Positions 52,050 to 60,954 of a DNA stretch of 64,000 nucleotides are shown in pieces. A program made the position numbers and the translations under genes. Position 1 is the first letter of the stretch; the number at the start of each line of letters is the position of its first letter. The notes under the pieces are model-generated. The model was given only the letters and a program-made list of their open reading frames with translations. It was not told where the DNA came from and made no database searches. Source of the stretch: Streptomyces spororaveus (lineage in GTDB: Bacteria; Actinomycetota; Actinomycetes; Streptomycetales; Streptomycetaceae); NCBI RefSeq assembly GCF_016755875.1, contig NZ_BNED01000002.1:62001-126000 (forward strand), read 5' to 3'.

Positions 52050-53560
52050 GCGTTCTCCTCCTCTGCGAGCAGTCCGATGCCGGGGTAGTACTTCTTCGAG
52101 TTAGACAAGATCATTTCTTTGGGTGAGGCGAGGCCTACGAGCTCGCGTGCCCGGGCCGCGAAGGCTCGGGAGGAGATGGTGGGCGCGCCTTCATTCTGGC
52201 ACCAGGTGCGGTAGACGCTGTAGAGGCGGGCTTGTTCGGCCCTGTGGTCGGCGTGGAAGGTGCAGCATTCTTCGAAGAAGCGGCCGGTGTGGTCCTCGGT
52301 TTCCGCGTATGCGGTGGTCGCGATCCGGACCGGGGCGGGCCCGGTGAGGTCTTTTTCGCCGGCGAGGTAGCGGCGTGCGCCGTCGATGAGCCAGGCGAGG
52401 ATGCCGGGGCCTTCCTCGGTTACGAGGATGTCTGCGAGGTTGTCGATCTTCCGGTCGTCGGAAACGACCTTCTCGAAGGGGACGAGCCTCATGCGGCGCC
52501 AGAAGGCGAAGCCTCCGGTGCCGACCTCGGGGCGGTGGTTGCCGATGAGCCAGAGCTTGTGGGTGGGGGCGAAGGAAAAGAAGTCCTGCCTCATCCGGCG
52601 GGCCTTGATCCGGTCGCCGCCGGTGAGGAGCTTGACTCGGGCTTCGTCGAACTTGTCGCCGGGCTTGACCTCTGAGCAGACGATGACGCGCCGGCCGTGG
52701 AGCTCGGCGAGTTCGGTGGGGTGGCCGTCGAAGGTGCGGGCCATCAGGAAGCCGGGCGGGGCGGCGTCGGCGTAGTCGCCCAGGAGTTTCATGAGGACGT
52801 CGAGGAGAACGGACTTGCCGTTCTTGCCAGCTCCGAAGAGGAAGGGCATGACCTGGGCGCCGACGTCTCCGGTGATGGAGTAGCCGAGCATCAGGTGCAG
52901 GAAGTCGATCATCTCCCGGCCTTCTGCGTCGGCGCCGAAGGTGTCGGTGAGGAAGCGTTCCCAGCGGGGGGTGGGCTGCTGCTTGGGGCCGGTGGAGGTC
53001 GAACGGGAGTGGAAGTCTTTGTCGGGCTGGGGCGCGCGGATGAGTCCGGTGTACAGGTCGACGATGCCCGCGGGGGTGCACAGGGCGTACGGGTCGGCGT
53101 CGAGGAGCTCGGCCCGCAGGACCATGCCTGGAGCTGACTTGGCCTGGGTGAGCATCGCGTTCATACCGGAGGTGCTCAACGCGCGGCGGCGGTGCTTCTG
53201 CAGTGACTGGTTGCTGTGGATACCGCGGGGGTCGGTCGTTGCGATGGCCTCGGCAAGGTCTCCGGCGGCCCAGACGACTGTGTCGTCCTCGTCGACCTGC
53301 CAGCGGGTGGTGTCCCAGCGGTACCAGCCCAGGCCGGGAACGTGGCGGTAGTCCCCAGCGTACAGGCGGACGAAGAGCTTGGCGTTGCCGCGGTCGCTGA
53401 GGGTGTCGGGCAGGAGCCCGGCGGCAGTCGCGTGATCTGCGTGCGCTCGTTCGCCGCCCTGTGCAGGCAGGGCCGGCGGAGCCTGGGCAAGGATCTGCGC
53501 GGCGACGGCCTCGGGGTCGAAATCGAAGAGGAAACCGTCGGTTTCGGGTGCGGGGCTCAC
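52046..53560 (-). CDS. D5/P4-type primase C-terminal helicase (SF3)
   Basis: The 504-residue protein starts at GTG 53560, overlapping the prim-pol stop as GTGA. A D5_N-like region (residues about 55-215, LFVRLYAGDYRHVPGLGWYR) precedes an SF3 helicase: Walker A FGAGKNGKSVLLDVL (243-250 is the P-loop), Walker B-like VIVCSEVKPGD, and sensor-type LWLIGNHRPEV. The C-terminal domain (RAEQARLYSVYRTWCQNEG) is the winged-helix tail of phage P4 alpha-like proteins. With the prim-pol it forms a phage/plasmid replication pair. Confidence 0.9.
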   Translation of the reverse strand: MSPAPETDGFLFDFDPEAVAAQILAQAPPALPAQGGERAHADHATAAGLLPDTLSDRGNAKLFVRLYAGDYRHVPGLGWYRWDTTRWQVDEDDTVVWAAGDLAEAIATTDPRGIHSNQSLQKHRRRALSTSGMNAMLTQAKSAPGMVLRAELLDADPYALCTPAGIVDLYTGLIRAPQPDKDFHSRSTSTGPKQQPTPRWERFLTDTFGADAEGREMIDFLHLMLGYSITGDVGAQVMPFLFGAGKNGKSVLLDVLMKLLGDYADAAPPGFLMARTFDGHPTELAELHGRRVIVCSEVKPGDKFDEARVKLLTGGDRIKARRMRQDFFSFAPTHKLWLIGNHRPEVGTGGFAFWRRMRLVPFEKVVSDDRKIDNLADILVTEEGPGILAWLIDGARRYLAGEKDLTGPAPVRIATTAYAETEDHTGRFFEECCTFHADHRAEQARLYSVYRTWCQNEGAPTISSRAFAARARELVGLASPKEMILSNSKKYYPGIGLLAEEENA

Positions 53561-54660
53561 CGGCGGCCTCCAAGGTGCAGGGGGCGCTTGGCGCCGGCGG
53601 CCATGCCGCTGCGGATGATCTGGGCCGAGCGCTGCTCCTGCCCTGGACGGGCTGCCGCGGCAGCTGCCCGCAGGGCTTCCTGGGCGACGGCGTCGGTGAG
53701 ATGGCCTGCCGCGACAAGCCCGCCCAGGCTGTACGCGGCCCTGTTGAGCTTCTCGGTGAAGCCGGCCCCTTCCGCAACCTCGGCGCACATTGTGACCTCG
53801 GCGAGGAGGGCGGTCAGGAGGCGTGAGGTTCTGTCCTGTCCTCCGCCGGCCGCGAGGACGGCCTGTCGGGCCCGCGGGGGAACAGGGCGTGGCGCGGGAA
53901 TGTGTGGAGCCGGCAGGTGACCGGTGCGCTGGAGTTCCTGGGCCAGCCACGCGGGCAGTGGAGCTGGCTGCCGGATCTTCCCCAGCGGCTTGTACGACCC
54001 CGCAGGCGTGCTCGTCCCCGGCGCGACGATGTAACCGCCGTGCGCGCGGACATCGACCTGCCATGCGAGGGCCCTCTTTCCGGATCCGGTGGAGCACTGC
54101 CACTGACGGCCGTCGGTGGCCCGGTACCAGACGTGCATGCCGCCAGAGGGCGTCCGTACACGCAGGGTTGCGTCGTCTTCGGCGGGAGAGGTCTCACCGC
54201 GGAGAGCCGCCAGTACGGCCAGGGAGTGAAAGCCTGTCCGCAGGCCTCGCAGATCGACGGCATCCCCGACTGGGATCCCCGGGAGGAGCCGGTCACGGGA
54301 CGGCAGTTCACTCGCGTGCGCATCGATGTCGATGACGACCAGGTCTGCAGGCCCGCAGGCAACACCGACGCCCAGGGCTGGGTTGCTGGTCCACCAGTCC
54401 TCGATGCGGGAGTAGTCCAGGGTCGCGGCATGGAATCCGTGACACCAGCGACCGGCCTGCAGGCAAGGGCAGTCGGTGTGAGTATGGCCCGGTTCAGCAC
54501 AGTCCCGGCAGTTGGCCGTGGGCGTCTTGCGACCGGGTGCGAGCGGGTGGACAGGCCAGCCGTTACTGGCACACCACCGCGCCAGCCTCAGACCAGCGAC
54601 CGAGCGCTCAGAGGTCGACTGCCCTGAGTCGCTGCGAGAAAACCGCAGCTCAGAAGGCAT
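53557..54660 (-). CDS. Bifunctional primase-polymerase (prim-pol)
   Basis: The 367-residue protein starts at ATG 54660 (GGGGA upstream). The prim-pol domain spans about residues 18-210: LRLARWCASNGWPVHPLAPG, then VVIDIDAH (the DxD metal site), LRVRTPSGGMHVWYRA and GGYIVAPGT. A Cys-rich insert (CRDCAEPGHTHTDCPCL) probably binds zinc. A helical C-terminal domain follows. It synthesises primers for the adjacent SF3 helicase. Its first 15 codons lie inside composite repeat E, so the repeat and the start of this gene share sequence. Confidence 0.88.
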   Translation of the reverse strand: MPSELRFSRSDSGQSTSERSVAGLRLARWCASNGWPVHPLAPGRKTPTANCRDCAEPGHTHTDCPCLQAGRWCHGFHAATLDYSRIEDWWTSNPALGVGVACGPADLVVIDIDAHASELPSRDRLLPGIPVGDAVDLRGLRTGFHSLAVLAALRGETSPAEDDATLRVRTPSGGMHVWYRATDGRQWQCSTGSGKRALAWQVDVRAHGGYIVAPGTSTPAGSYKPLGKIRQPAPLPAWLAQELQRTGHLPAPHIPAPRPVPPRARQAVLAAGGGQDRTSRLLTALLAEVTMCAEVAEGAGFTEKLNRAAYSLGGLVAAGHLTDAVAQEALRAAAAAARPGQEQRSAQIIRSGMAAGAKRPLHLGGRR

Positions 54661-54694
54661 GTACTTCCCCTCACAGCGACTGAAGCGACTCAAC
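54624..54694 (-). repeat. Composite repeat, copy E (overlaps prim-pol start)
   Basis: On the minus strand: GTTGAGTCGCTTCAGTCGCT (from 54694), 21-22 nt containing the ribosome site and ATG, TGAGCTGC (one mismatch to TGACCTGC), GGTTTTC, then GCAGCGACTCAG. Same layout as the other copies. Confidence 0.75.
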
Positions 54695-54823
54695 GACGAA
54701 CACAGACTAGCGAAGTCAGTCGGGAACCGTGCGCAGCGTGTCGGAGCCATCTGGCCCGGCGTGTCGCTTCCCAACCCACCGGGAGCCGAAAAGCGACTGA
54801 CGCGAAGACCAGAGTGACCGAAC

Positions 54824-54907
54824 CGCTTCGGTCGCTGTGAGTCCCTCTCAAAGAACCTGCAGGTCAAGAGCCTGTAACCCTCCATGCAGCGACTGAAGCG
54901 ACTGAAG
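54824..54907 (-). repeat. Composite repeat, copy B
   Basis: Plus strand: CGCTTCGGTCGCTG (54824-54837), GCAGGTCA (54859-54866), 20 nt, then CAGCGACTGAAGCGACTGAA (from 54887). It is head-to-head with copy C across a 52-nt AT-richer centre. Confidence 0.8.
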
Positions 54908-54959
54908 CTGCCTATATATGACGCACACACGCACACAGGAATGTCCTCATATACCGGAA
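54908..54959. other. AT-richer symmetric centre between composite repeats B and C
   Basis: The 52 nt contain CCTATATATGACG and CTCATATACCGG separated by alternating CACA sequence. Flanked by inverted copies of the composite repeat, it is the most likely unwinding or promoter centre of the prim-pol region. Confidence 0.5.
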
Positions 54960-55043
54960 GTTGAGTCGCTTCAGTCGCTGCATGGACCTCCAAACATCAT
55001 CTGACCTGCGGTTTCATCGAGCGACTCAAGTAAGCGACTCAAC
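54960..55043 (+). repeat. Composite repeat, copy C
   Basis: GTTGAGTCGCTT (54960-54971) and AAGCGACTCAAC (55032-55043) form a perfect 12-bp inverted repeat framing the unit. Inside are the second GTCGCTG arm, 21 nt, TGACCTGC (55002-55009) and GAGCGACTCAAG. Confidence 0.8.
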
Positions 55044-55195
55044 TCTGCAAGGTCGCTCCTCAGCCTGCGCCGCCTCGCTGGCCGCCCCCGGCCAGCGAGG
55101 CCATCGTGAGCACCACGGGCCGCGGGAAGTGGGATACGGCGACGGCAAGCAAGAGCTGTAAAAACGTGCGCGGGTCACGTGGGCGCAGTTCCGAA

Positions 55196-55274
55196 GTTGA
55201 GTCGCTTCAGTCGCTGAAGCGCAGTCCAGTGGCCCCTGACCTGCGGGTTTCCGAAGTGACTGAAGCAGCGACTG
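55196..55274 (+). repeat. Composite repeat, copy D
   Basis: GTTGAGTCGCTTCAGTCGCT (from 55196), 20 nt, TGACCTGC (55237-55244), GGGTTTC, then GTGACTGAAGCAGCGACTG (55256-55274). Same order and spacing as copies A, B, C and E. Confidence 0.8.
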
Positions 55275-56219
55275 CTCAGTCTCGACCCAGCTTGTCACCA
55301 CGCGCAGCGGGAAGTGGGCGGGGGATCCGGGTGCAGTGGCGTGCCAGGAGCCCGGTCCGGGGTCGGCCATGTCGTGGTTGGCGTACTGCCCCAGAACCGG
55401 AGGCAGGGAGAAAACCCCGGGCCGCGCAGGCTGGGCCGACCCCCTTCGGCGCGGGCCGCTGCCCTGTACCTGACGGCCACCTCTGCCTACGTCCGTCCGC
55501 GCTGGCGGCTGCCGCCCCGCCACCGGCCTGACCTTCGCACTACCGGCCCCAGCCTGAGAAGGTTGTCCATCCACCAGTCGCGGGCACGGCGGTTTACGGG
55601 ATGCCCCCACGCAGGGCTCCTATCCTGTCAGGATCCTGAAGCCCTGCGAGGCTCTGCGCCGCCGATCGGGTACCGATGCTTCGCCGGAACGTCCACGTCC
55701 TCGCGCAGCATCTCGTAGATGAAGCCCCACCGGCTCCAGCACCACGTGGAGCCCGATCTCACCGGAAATCCGGCAGCGCCCGAACTCGCCGGAAACGTGG
55801 CGCCCAACCACCCCGAAAAGATCCTCCCCCCCGGCCATGTGATCGCTTGGTAGGCCCGCAGAGAGGCGTAGCAGGGCGTCTCGACGGTGACGTCAGATGG
55901 GTCGCGTGAGGTGTGGAAAGGTGCAGACTGGCCGCCCCGTCCAGGACCATCGGCAGCCCGCGCTTTGGCGAGCGTGGCTGAGGCCCGGTGCCCGGCGAAT
56001 CCCGGGACAGAACCACGGCCGCAGCGTGGGAAGCGGAGCCCGCCCGGAGCCCTTCGCACGTCGACCGGGCGGACCGCCTTTGGAGGAAGTCCTGGCGCAA
56101 GCCTCAGTTAAGCCGTCGATAGACGAGCGCCCCGCGAACGGGTCGTGTGTTCGCGAACATGCGCGGCGCCTTTCGGGCACCCGTGTGTTTGTGCGGTCTG
56201 CGCGGTGTTGGTCCCGGTG
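55275..56219. other. 945-bp region without a confident gene
   Basis: Open frames occur on both strands. One leftward frame ending WSRWGFIYEMLREDVDVPAK and HRYPIGGAEPRRASGS near 55628 looks like a genuine C-terminus, but its upstream part is not protein-like, so at best it is a gene fossil. No RNA gene or repeat was found. Confidence 0.4.
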
Positions 56220-56935
56220 CTACTGATCGGCATGTTGCGGATGGGTTTCGGAGCCAGCGGTGCTCGGGGAGGACGACACGGCGTGGGGCTGAGCCGTTGC
56301 CGCCGGAGTCGGGGGTGTGGTCCCTGTGTAGCGGATCCACAGGAGAGCTCCTGCCAGCAGCGCAGTGCCTCCCAGCATCCAGGTCGGCGCCTCTGGCGGA
56401 AGCACACCAATTATCAAGCCGGTGAGTGCTCCCACGAGTTGCAGAGCGAGCGACTGGACGGACAGCGCGGTGGCCCGCCCCGAACTTGGGACGCGGCGGT
56501 GCAAGAGGTCCCTCTCACTCGGCCGCGCCGCGCCGAGCCCGAGGTAGACCAGGCCATAGCCGATGGCCGCGAGGACCAGCCCACTCCTGTGAACGCTGCG
56601 GTGGCGCCGAGCAGAAGCATGCCGCTCGCGCTCGCGCCGAGGCTCACCATGACCGCACGCTCGCCGCTGCCTGCAAGCCGGGCGGTCAGTGGCGCGAGGT
56701 GGCTGCCGATACCCGCGCAGATGAATCCGGCGCAGGCGAGTGCGGAAAAGGGCACCGCTCCCGATTCTGATGCGCCTGTGAGGGCCGCGGCACGGCCTGG
56801 CGTGAGCAGTTCGATCGCGGCCAGGGCGCTGCCGGCGGCCGCTGCGTTGAGGAATACCCGGCGGACCAGTGCATCGCGGCTCCCCAACCGCAGTCCGCCC
56901 ACGACAGTGGGCAGTTGCGGAAGTTGTCGCATGAT
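56220..56935 (-). pseudogene. MFS transporter, N-terminus lost and frameshifted
   Basis: Leftward, hydrophobic segments typical of a major facilitator C-terminal half appear: LNAAAAGSALAAIELLTPGR, FSALACAGFICAGIGSHLAP, then after a frame change near 56590 LVLAAIGYGLVYLGLGAARP, LALQLVGALTGLIIGVLPPE and LLAGALLWIRYTG. The first six helices are absent; the cut lies near 56935, where an unrelated plus-strand fossil begins. The gene is not functional. Confidence 0.65.
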
Positions 56936-57400
56936 CACCATGTGGTGATCGGCGAGCTTGCGCGTACGGCGCGGTCTCTGGCTGCCGAGGCCGGTCGGGC
57001 GGTGAGTGAGCCGGTGGTGCACGAGGTCGAGCGGATCCTCCACGCGGTCCTCGCCGATCCCGGTGTTGCCGGGCATGGTTTGGAAGGCAGGCTGGCGAAG
57101 GCTCCAGACACGGTGAGGGGTTTCACCGGCCTCGAACCGCTGCCGGGTGCCGCTGGGCTACGCCGGGCGTAGGGCGCCGCGCCGACCGGATCCGCAGGGG
57201 GGACACGTTCCGGTCCCGGAACCGGACGCGGGCAAGCGGGCTGTGAGGGCGCGCCACGAGCGGGTGGAGGCGGCCCGGACGGAGTTGGCCGAGGTGCAGG
57301 TGGTGACAGAGCGTCTGGAGGCGGCGCGGGCGGCGGGCACGGATGCGGCCGCCGGCCTGCGGGAGGCCAGTCGAGTGGCTGCGAAGGCGCGGGCGAGTAC
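56936..57400 (+). pseudogene. Coiled-coil hypothetical gene fossil with frameshift
   Basis: The frame RTARSLAAEAGRAVSEPVVH and EVERILHAVLADPGVAGHGL is followed, in another frame from about 57225, by RAVRARHERVEAARTELAEV and QVVTERLEAARAAGTDAAAG. Both parts are helical and protein-like, and together they look like one Streptomyces protein with a C-terminal coiled coil. Start and end are missing. Confidence 0.45.
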
Positions 57401-57434
57401 CGCTTGGGGCAGTTCAGTGCCAAGCGGGTCCTGG

Positions 57435-58310
57435 TCAGGCTGCCGGGGCGGTCAGGACGGCCTTGGCCGCCAGCCGAAGATTCCTGATCATCGGATTCGG
57501 GTCGCCCTTGCGGCTGACCAGGACGACCCGGCTCGGGGGAGCGCCCTCGACCGGGACGGTGACGAGGTTGGGACGCAGCGAGCCACGCCGATCACCGACC
57601 GGTAGCACGGCGATCGCCCTGCCACTCGCGACGAGTTCGAGCTTGTCCTCGTAGCTCTCGATTGGCGGCACGCCAGCCCCGAGGATCCGGTAGGAAGTCC
57701 AGTCCGCGGTCTCGAACGCGCACGGAGCTGCCTCCTCTCCGGCCAGTTCTTCCGCGGTCACCGACGCGCGGTCGGCCAGGGGATGACCGCGCGGGACCAC
57801 GAGCATCCGGGGCTCCTCGTACAGCGGAGTGATGACCACGTCGTTGGCGGCGAGCGGTAGCGGGGCCCGCGCGATCAGGGCGTCGACGCGCTTGTCGGAC
57901 AACGCCCCGACGTCGCGGCAGCTCAGGTACCGGGTGGCGATCTCGGCGTCCGGGTGACGGCGGCGCAGTTCCCGTACGGCGGCAGTGATCACCAGGTCTT
58001 CAACGTAGCCGATGGCGATTCGTTCGGTCTCGGCTTGTTCACGCACGGCCAGCTCGGCCTGGCGGGCGGCCTGCAGCAAGGCTTGGGCCCGGGGGAGGAA
58101 CCTCTGGCCGGCCGGAGTGAGCCGGGTGCCCTGGGGTACACGGTCCAGCAGTCGTGCGCCGAGATGCTTCTCGAGCCGTTGGATCTGGCGGCTCAGCGCC
58201 GGTTGGGCCACGTGCAAGTCAGCGGCGGCCCGGCCGAAGTGCTGGTGCGCCGCCACCACGGTGAAGTAGCGCACGAGCCGCAGTTCCAGGTCCTGTCCGA
58301 GATCGTTCAC
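57435..58310 (-). CDS. LysR-family regulator
   Basis: The 291-residue protein starts at GTG 58310. Residues 8-68 are the LysR winged helix (LRLVRYFTVVAAHQHFGRAA, then VAQPALSRQIQRLEKHLGAR and LLDRVPQGTRLTPAG). The rest is a periplasmic-binding-like effector domain (IAIGYVEDLVITAAVRELRR, MLVVPRGHPLADR). It is divergent from the oxidoreductase at 58441 with a 130-bp intergenic region, so it very likely regulates that gene in response to a small molecule. Confidence 0.92.
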   Translation of the reverse strand: MNDLGQDLELRLVRYFTVVAAHQHFGRAAADLHVAQPALSRQIQRLEKHLGARLLDRVPQGTRLTPAGQRFLPRAQALLQAARQAELAVREQAETERIAIGYVEDLVITAAVRELRRRHPDAEIATRYLSCRDVGALSDKRVDALIARAPLPLAANDVVITPLYEEPRMLVVPRGHPLADRASVTAEELAGEEAAPCAFETADWTSYRILGAGVPPIESYEDKLELVASGRAIAVLPVGDRRGSLRPNLVTVPVEGAPPSRVVLVSRKGDPNPMIRNLRLAAKAVLTAPAA

Positions 58311-58440
58311 CCATCCAGCGTACGCGTCATGCCGTTTCGGAATGAGCAGGTTGCCGAACCGGTCTTGGACGGCCATGCCGTCCTGGGCCTTGACTGAGGA
58401 GCAACAGGAGCAACGATTCTCTAGGAAAGCGACAGGCGCG

Positions 58441-59439
58441 ATGAAGGCGATCCAGTTCCACGAAGCGGGCGGGCCGGAAGTTTTGCAGTATGACGAGGTG
58501 ACGGTTCCCGAGATCGGCCCGGGCGAGGTGCTCGTCCGGGTGCACGCGGCGGGCGTCAACCCGCCGGACTGGTACCTGCGTGAGGGGATGAAGGTCATGC
58601 CGGCCGGGGTGAGGCCGGCGCTGGAGTTCCCCCTGATCCCCGGAACGGACATGTCGGGCGTGGTCCAGGCGGTCGCTCCGGACGTGCTGGGGTTCGCCGT
58701 CGGTGACGAGGTCTTCGGCATGCTGCGGTTCCCCGGATTCGACGGCCGGACATACGCCGAGTACGTGGCCGCGCCGGCTTCGGACCTGGCACACAAGCCA
58801 GCCGGTATCGACCACGTGCAGGCGGCTGGGGCGCCGATGGCCGTGCTTACGGCCTGGCAGTACCTGGTTGATCTCGGCCACGAGGTGCCGTCCCCTTTCA
58901 TCGGCCAGGTGCACCAGCCGGTGCCGATCACGCCAGGGATGACCGTGCTGGTCAACGGAGCAGCCGGTGGAGTGGGCCACTTCGCGGTGCAGCTGGCGAA
59001 ATGGAAGGGGGCACACGTAATCGCGGTGGCCTCGGGCCGGCACGAGCAGTTCCTGCGCAAGCTCGGCGTCGATGAGTTCATCGACTACACCAGGACGCAG
59101 GCCGCGGACGTGGTCAGCGGTGTCGACCTGGTGATCGACACCGTCGGCGGCCCGGACAGCTCACGCTTCCTGACCGTGCTCAAGCGCGGCGGCACCATGC
59201 TTCCGGTGTTCTTCGCCGAGTACGACGCGGAAGAGACGGCGAGTCTGGGCATCACAGTCTCGAACATTCAGGTGCGTTCCAACGGCCCCCAGCTCGCCGA
59301 GATCGGGCGTCTGTTCGGCGAGGGCAAGCTCCAGGTCGGGGTGGACAGCACTTACCCGCTGCCCGAGGCGGGCAGTGCACACACCCGAGCCGCGCAGGGC
59401 CACCTCCAAGGCAAGATCGTGCTGACGGTGGTCTCGTGA
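58441..59439 (+). CDS. NADP-dependent zinc-free alcohol dehydrogenase / quinone oxidoreductase
   Basis: The 332-residue MDR-superfamily protein has the GroES-like N-domain (MKAIQFHEAGGPEVLQYDEV, VRVHAAGVNPPDWYLREGM, IPGTDMSGVVQAV) and a Rossmann domain with VLVNGAAGGVGHFAVQLAKW (residues about 168-187; AAxGGVG nucleotide motif). Cys ligands of the structural zinc are absent, which fits quinone oxidoreductase-type enzymes. It reduces quinones or enones using NADPH. Divergent LysR regulator upstream; a tiny remnant (VANCAHALNGLNVTDLEA) follows the stop. Confidence 0.9.
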   Translation: MKAIQFHEAGGPEVLQYDEVTVPEIGPGEVLVRVHAAGVNPPDWYLREGMKVMPAGVRPALEFPLIPGTDMSGVVQAVAPDVLGFAVGDEVFGMLRFPGFDGRTYAEYVAAPASDLAHKPAGIDHVQAAGAPMAVLTAWQYLVDLGHEVPSPFIGQVHQPVPITPGMTVLVNGAAGGVGHFAVQLAKWKGAHVIAVASGRHEQFLRKLGVDEFIDYTRTQAADVVSGVDLVIDTVGGPDSSRFLTVLKRGGTMLPVFFAEYDAEETASLGITVSNIQVRSNGPQLAEIGRLFGEGKLQVGVDSTYPLPEAGSAHTRAAQGHLQGKIVLTVVS

Positions 59440-59985
59440 TCGCCGAACTTGAGAAGGCGGTGGCGAACTGCGCCCACGCCCTGAACGGGCTGAATGTGAC
59501 CGATCTGGAAGCGGCCTGACCGAAGACACCAGCGGCGGGTGCCTTCGAGTAGGCCGCCTGCGCCCCCAGCGCCCGCTTGCTGGGGCCGCGCCCATGCCGG
59601 TTGGAGGGCCTTCACTGGGGCGTTGGAGCATGGGCCACGGGGTGGCCGGGCGGCGTGGTGTTGACGCTGCTGTTCGCGCTGGTGGGGGCGGTGGAGCCTG
59701 CCGCTTGGTACTGGGCGCAGGGTCCGCCCTGGACTCTTCCTTGAGCATGTTCAAAATGAGTTGCAGGGTTCGGGTTCAGAGATTGTTGAACGTCATGGTG
59801 GCGCTCCGAACAGTGGGGCGAGCTGGCGCATGGTCAGGTTCGTTCGCCAGTAGGTCACGACCGGCAGGGCCCTCCAGTCGAAGGCTCCACGGCCAGCCGT
59901 TGCGGATGGTGTCCGCACCCTGGCGCCGCAGACCGTCACCTCGTTCTCTCATCGATGCCGACTTCAGGCCCTGGTGAATCCCGGG
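59440..59985. other. 546-bp region with short fossils only
   Basis: The first 80 bases encode a stray plus-strand tail (ELEKAVANCAHALNGLNVTD). Nothing else reads as a gene. The segment borders the recombinase and IS remnants to the right, so it is probably scrambled by insertion and deletion. Confidence 0.4.
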
Positions 59986-60075
59986 CCCCGTGCGGCCCGC
60001 AATGGCAAGCACGGTGGCAGGCCGCCGGTCGTTACCGACGACATGCTCCGGCGGCTGAGCGGGCGGCGAGTCCGT
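59986..60075 (+). pseudogene. Remnant of a serine recombinase (fourth copy)
   Basis: The frame PRAARNGKHGGRPPVVTDDM and LRRLSGRR matches AARKGKHGGRPPVITDDML in the three recombinase copies of this window. Only about 30 residues remain, joined to an IS5-type fossil. Confidence 0.6.
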
Positions 60076-60104
60076 CGCGGCCCTCCAGGTCGAGGGGTCC
60101 CCGG

Positions 60105-60374
60105 ACCCGCCGCGCTATCCCGACGGTCATTGCCGACGGCGCCTACCTGGGCACCGGCCTGATCGTCCCGCACCGCAAACGTGCTGGACGCCCCCTCCTG
60201 CGTGGTCAGCAGGAGGACAACGCCGAACACCGAAGGGTCCGTGCCCGCGTCGAGCACTCCTTCGCCCGCATGAAGAACTGGAAGATCCTCCGCGACTGCC
60301 GCCAGAAAGGAGACGGCCTCCACCACGCTGTCCAGGCCGTCGCCACCATGCACAACCTCGCGATGACACGGTGA
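60105..60374 (+). pseudogene. IS5-family transposase, C-terminal remnant
   Basis: The frame IPTVIADGAYLGTGLIVPHR and ARVEHSFARMKNWKILRDCR with AVQAVATMHNLA is the C-terminal third of an IS5-type DDE transposase, including the catalytic Glu in VEHSFARMK. The N-terminal two thirds are missing. Right end near 60374. Confidence 0.75.
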
Positions 60375-60430
60375 ACAAACAGGTCCACTCACACACAGAC
60401 CTGCCCGCACCCAACCTTCCGCAACAACCT

Positions 60431-60850
60431 TTAGCTCTCCCCGGCCGCGAGTACCTGCTCCAGCAGCGCGCCGAGCTGGTCGAGTTGGGCCTCTGCGAGG
60501 GGAGCGAGTGAGCGGTCCACCTCGGCGGCGACCCGGCGCTCGCCCTCCTGCCGGATCTCTTCGCCATGCGGGGTGAGGGCGTGCCGGACCGCCCGGCCGG
60601 GGCCCGGGACGCGTTCGATGAGGCCGCGGGCCGCCATCCGGGCGGCGAGGGTGCCGAACGCCTGGTCGGTCTGGAAGGTGAGCTGGGCCAGGTCGTGCAG
60701 TGAGGCGTCCGGGTGTGCATGCAGATGGCGGAGGGTGTCCCACTGCGCAAGGGAGACGCCGAGCGGGGCCAGGGTGGCGGTCAGCGCGCGGTGGTGGCGG
60801 TTCTGGAGGCGCTTCACGGCGAGCGCGACCTGCTGCGGGGTCCGGGTCAC
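60431..60850 (-). CDS. MarR-family regulator
   Basis: The 139-residue protein has a MarR winged helix: LAPLGVSLAQWDTLRHLHAH, LHDLAQLTFQTDQAFGTLAA and RMAARGLIERVPGPG with wing RAVRHALTPHG. The terminal helices form the dimer interface. It is divergent from the alpha/beta hydrolase at 60955, with a perfect palindrome between them, so it probably represses the hydrolase and itself until a ligand binds. Confidence 0.9.
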   Translation of the reverse strand: MTRTPQQVALAVKRLQNRHHRALTATLAPLGVSLAQWDTLRHLHAHPDASLHDLAQLTFQTDQAFGTLAARMAARGLIERVPGPGRAVRHALTPHGEEIRQEGERRVAAEVDRSLAPLAEAQLDQLGALLEQVLAAGES

Positions 60851-60891
60851 GGGATTCAGGCTAGCGCAAACCAGCCCACTGATCTAAGGTT

Positions 60892-60903
60892 GCTTATATA
60901 AGC
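60892..60903. promoter_or_regulatory. MarR operator candidate
   Basis: GCTTATATAAGC is a perfect 12-bp AT-rich palindrome midway between the divergent MarR and hydrolase genes, the usual location and form of a MarR-type site. Confidence 0.65.
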
Positions 60904-60954
60904 CTGTTGATTAGTGAGCCCCGACGCGGCCGCAGTTATCCCCCTGGAGACCCC

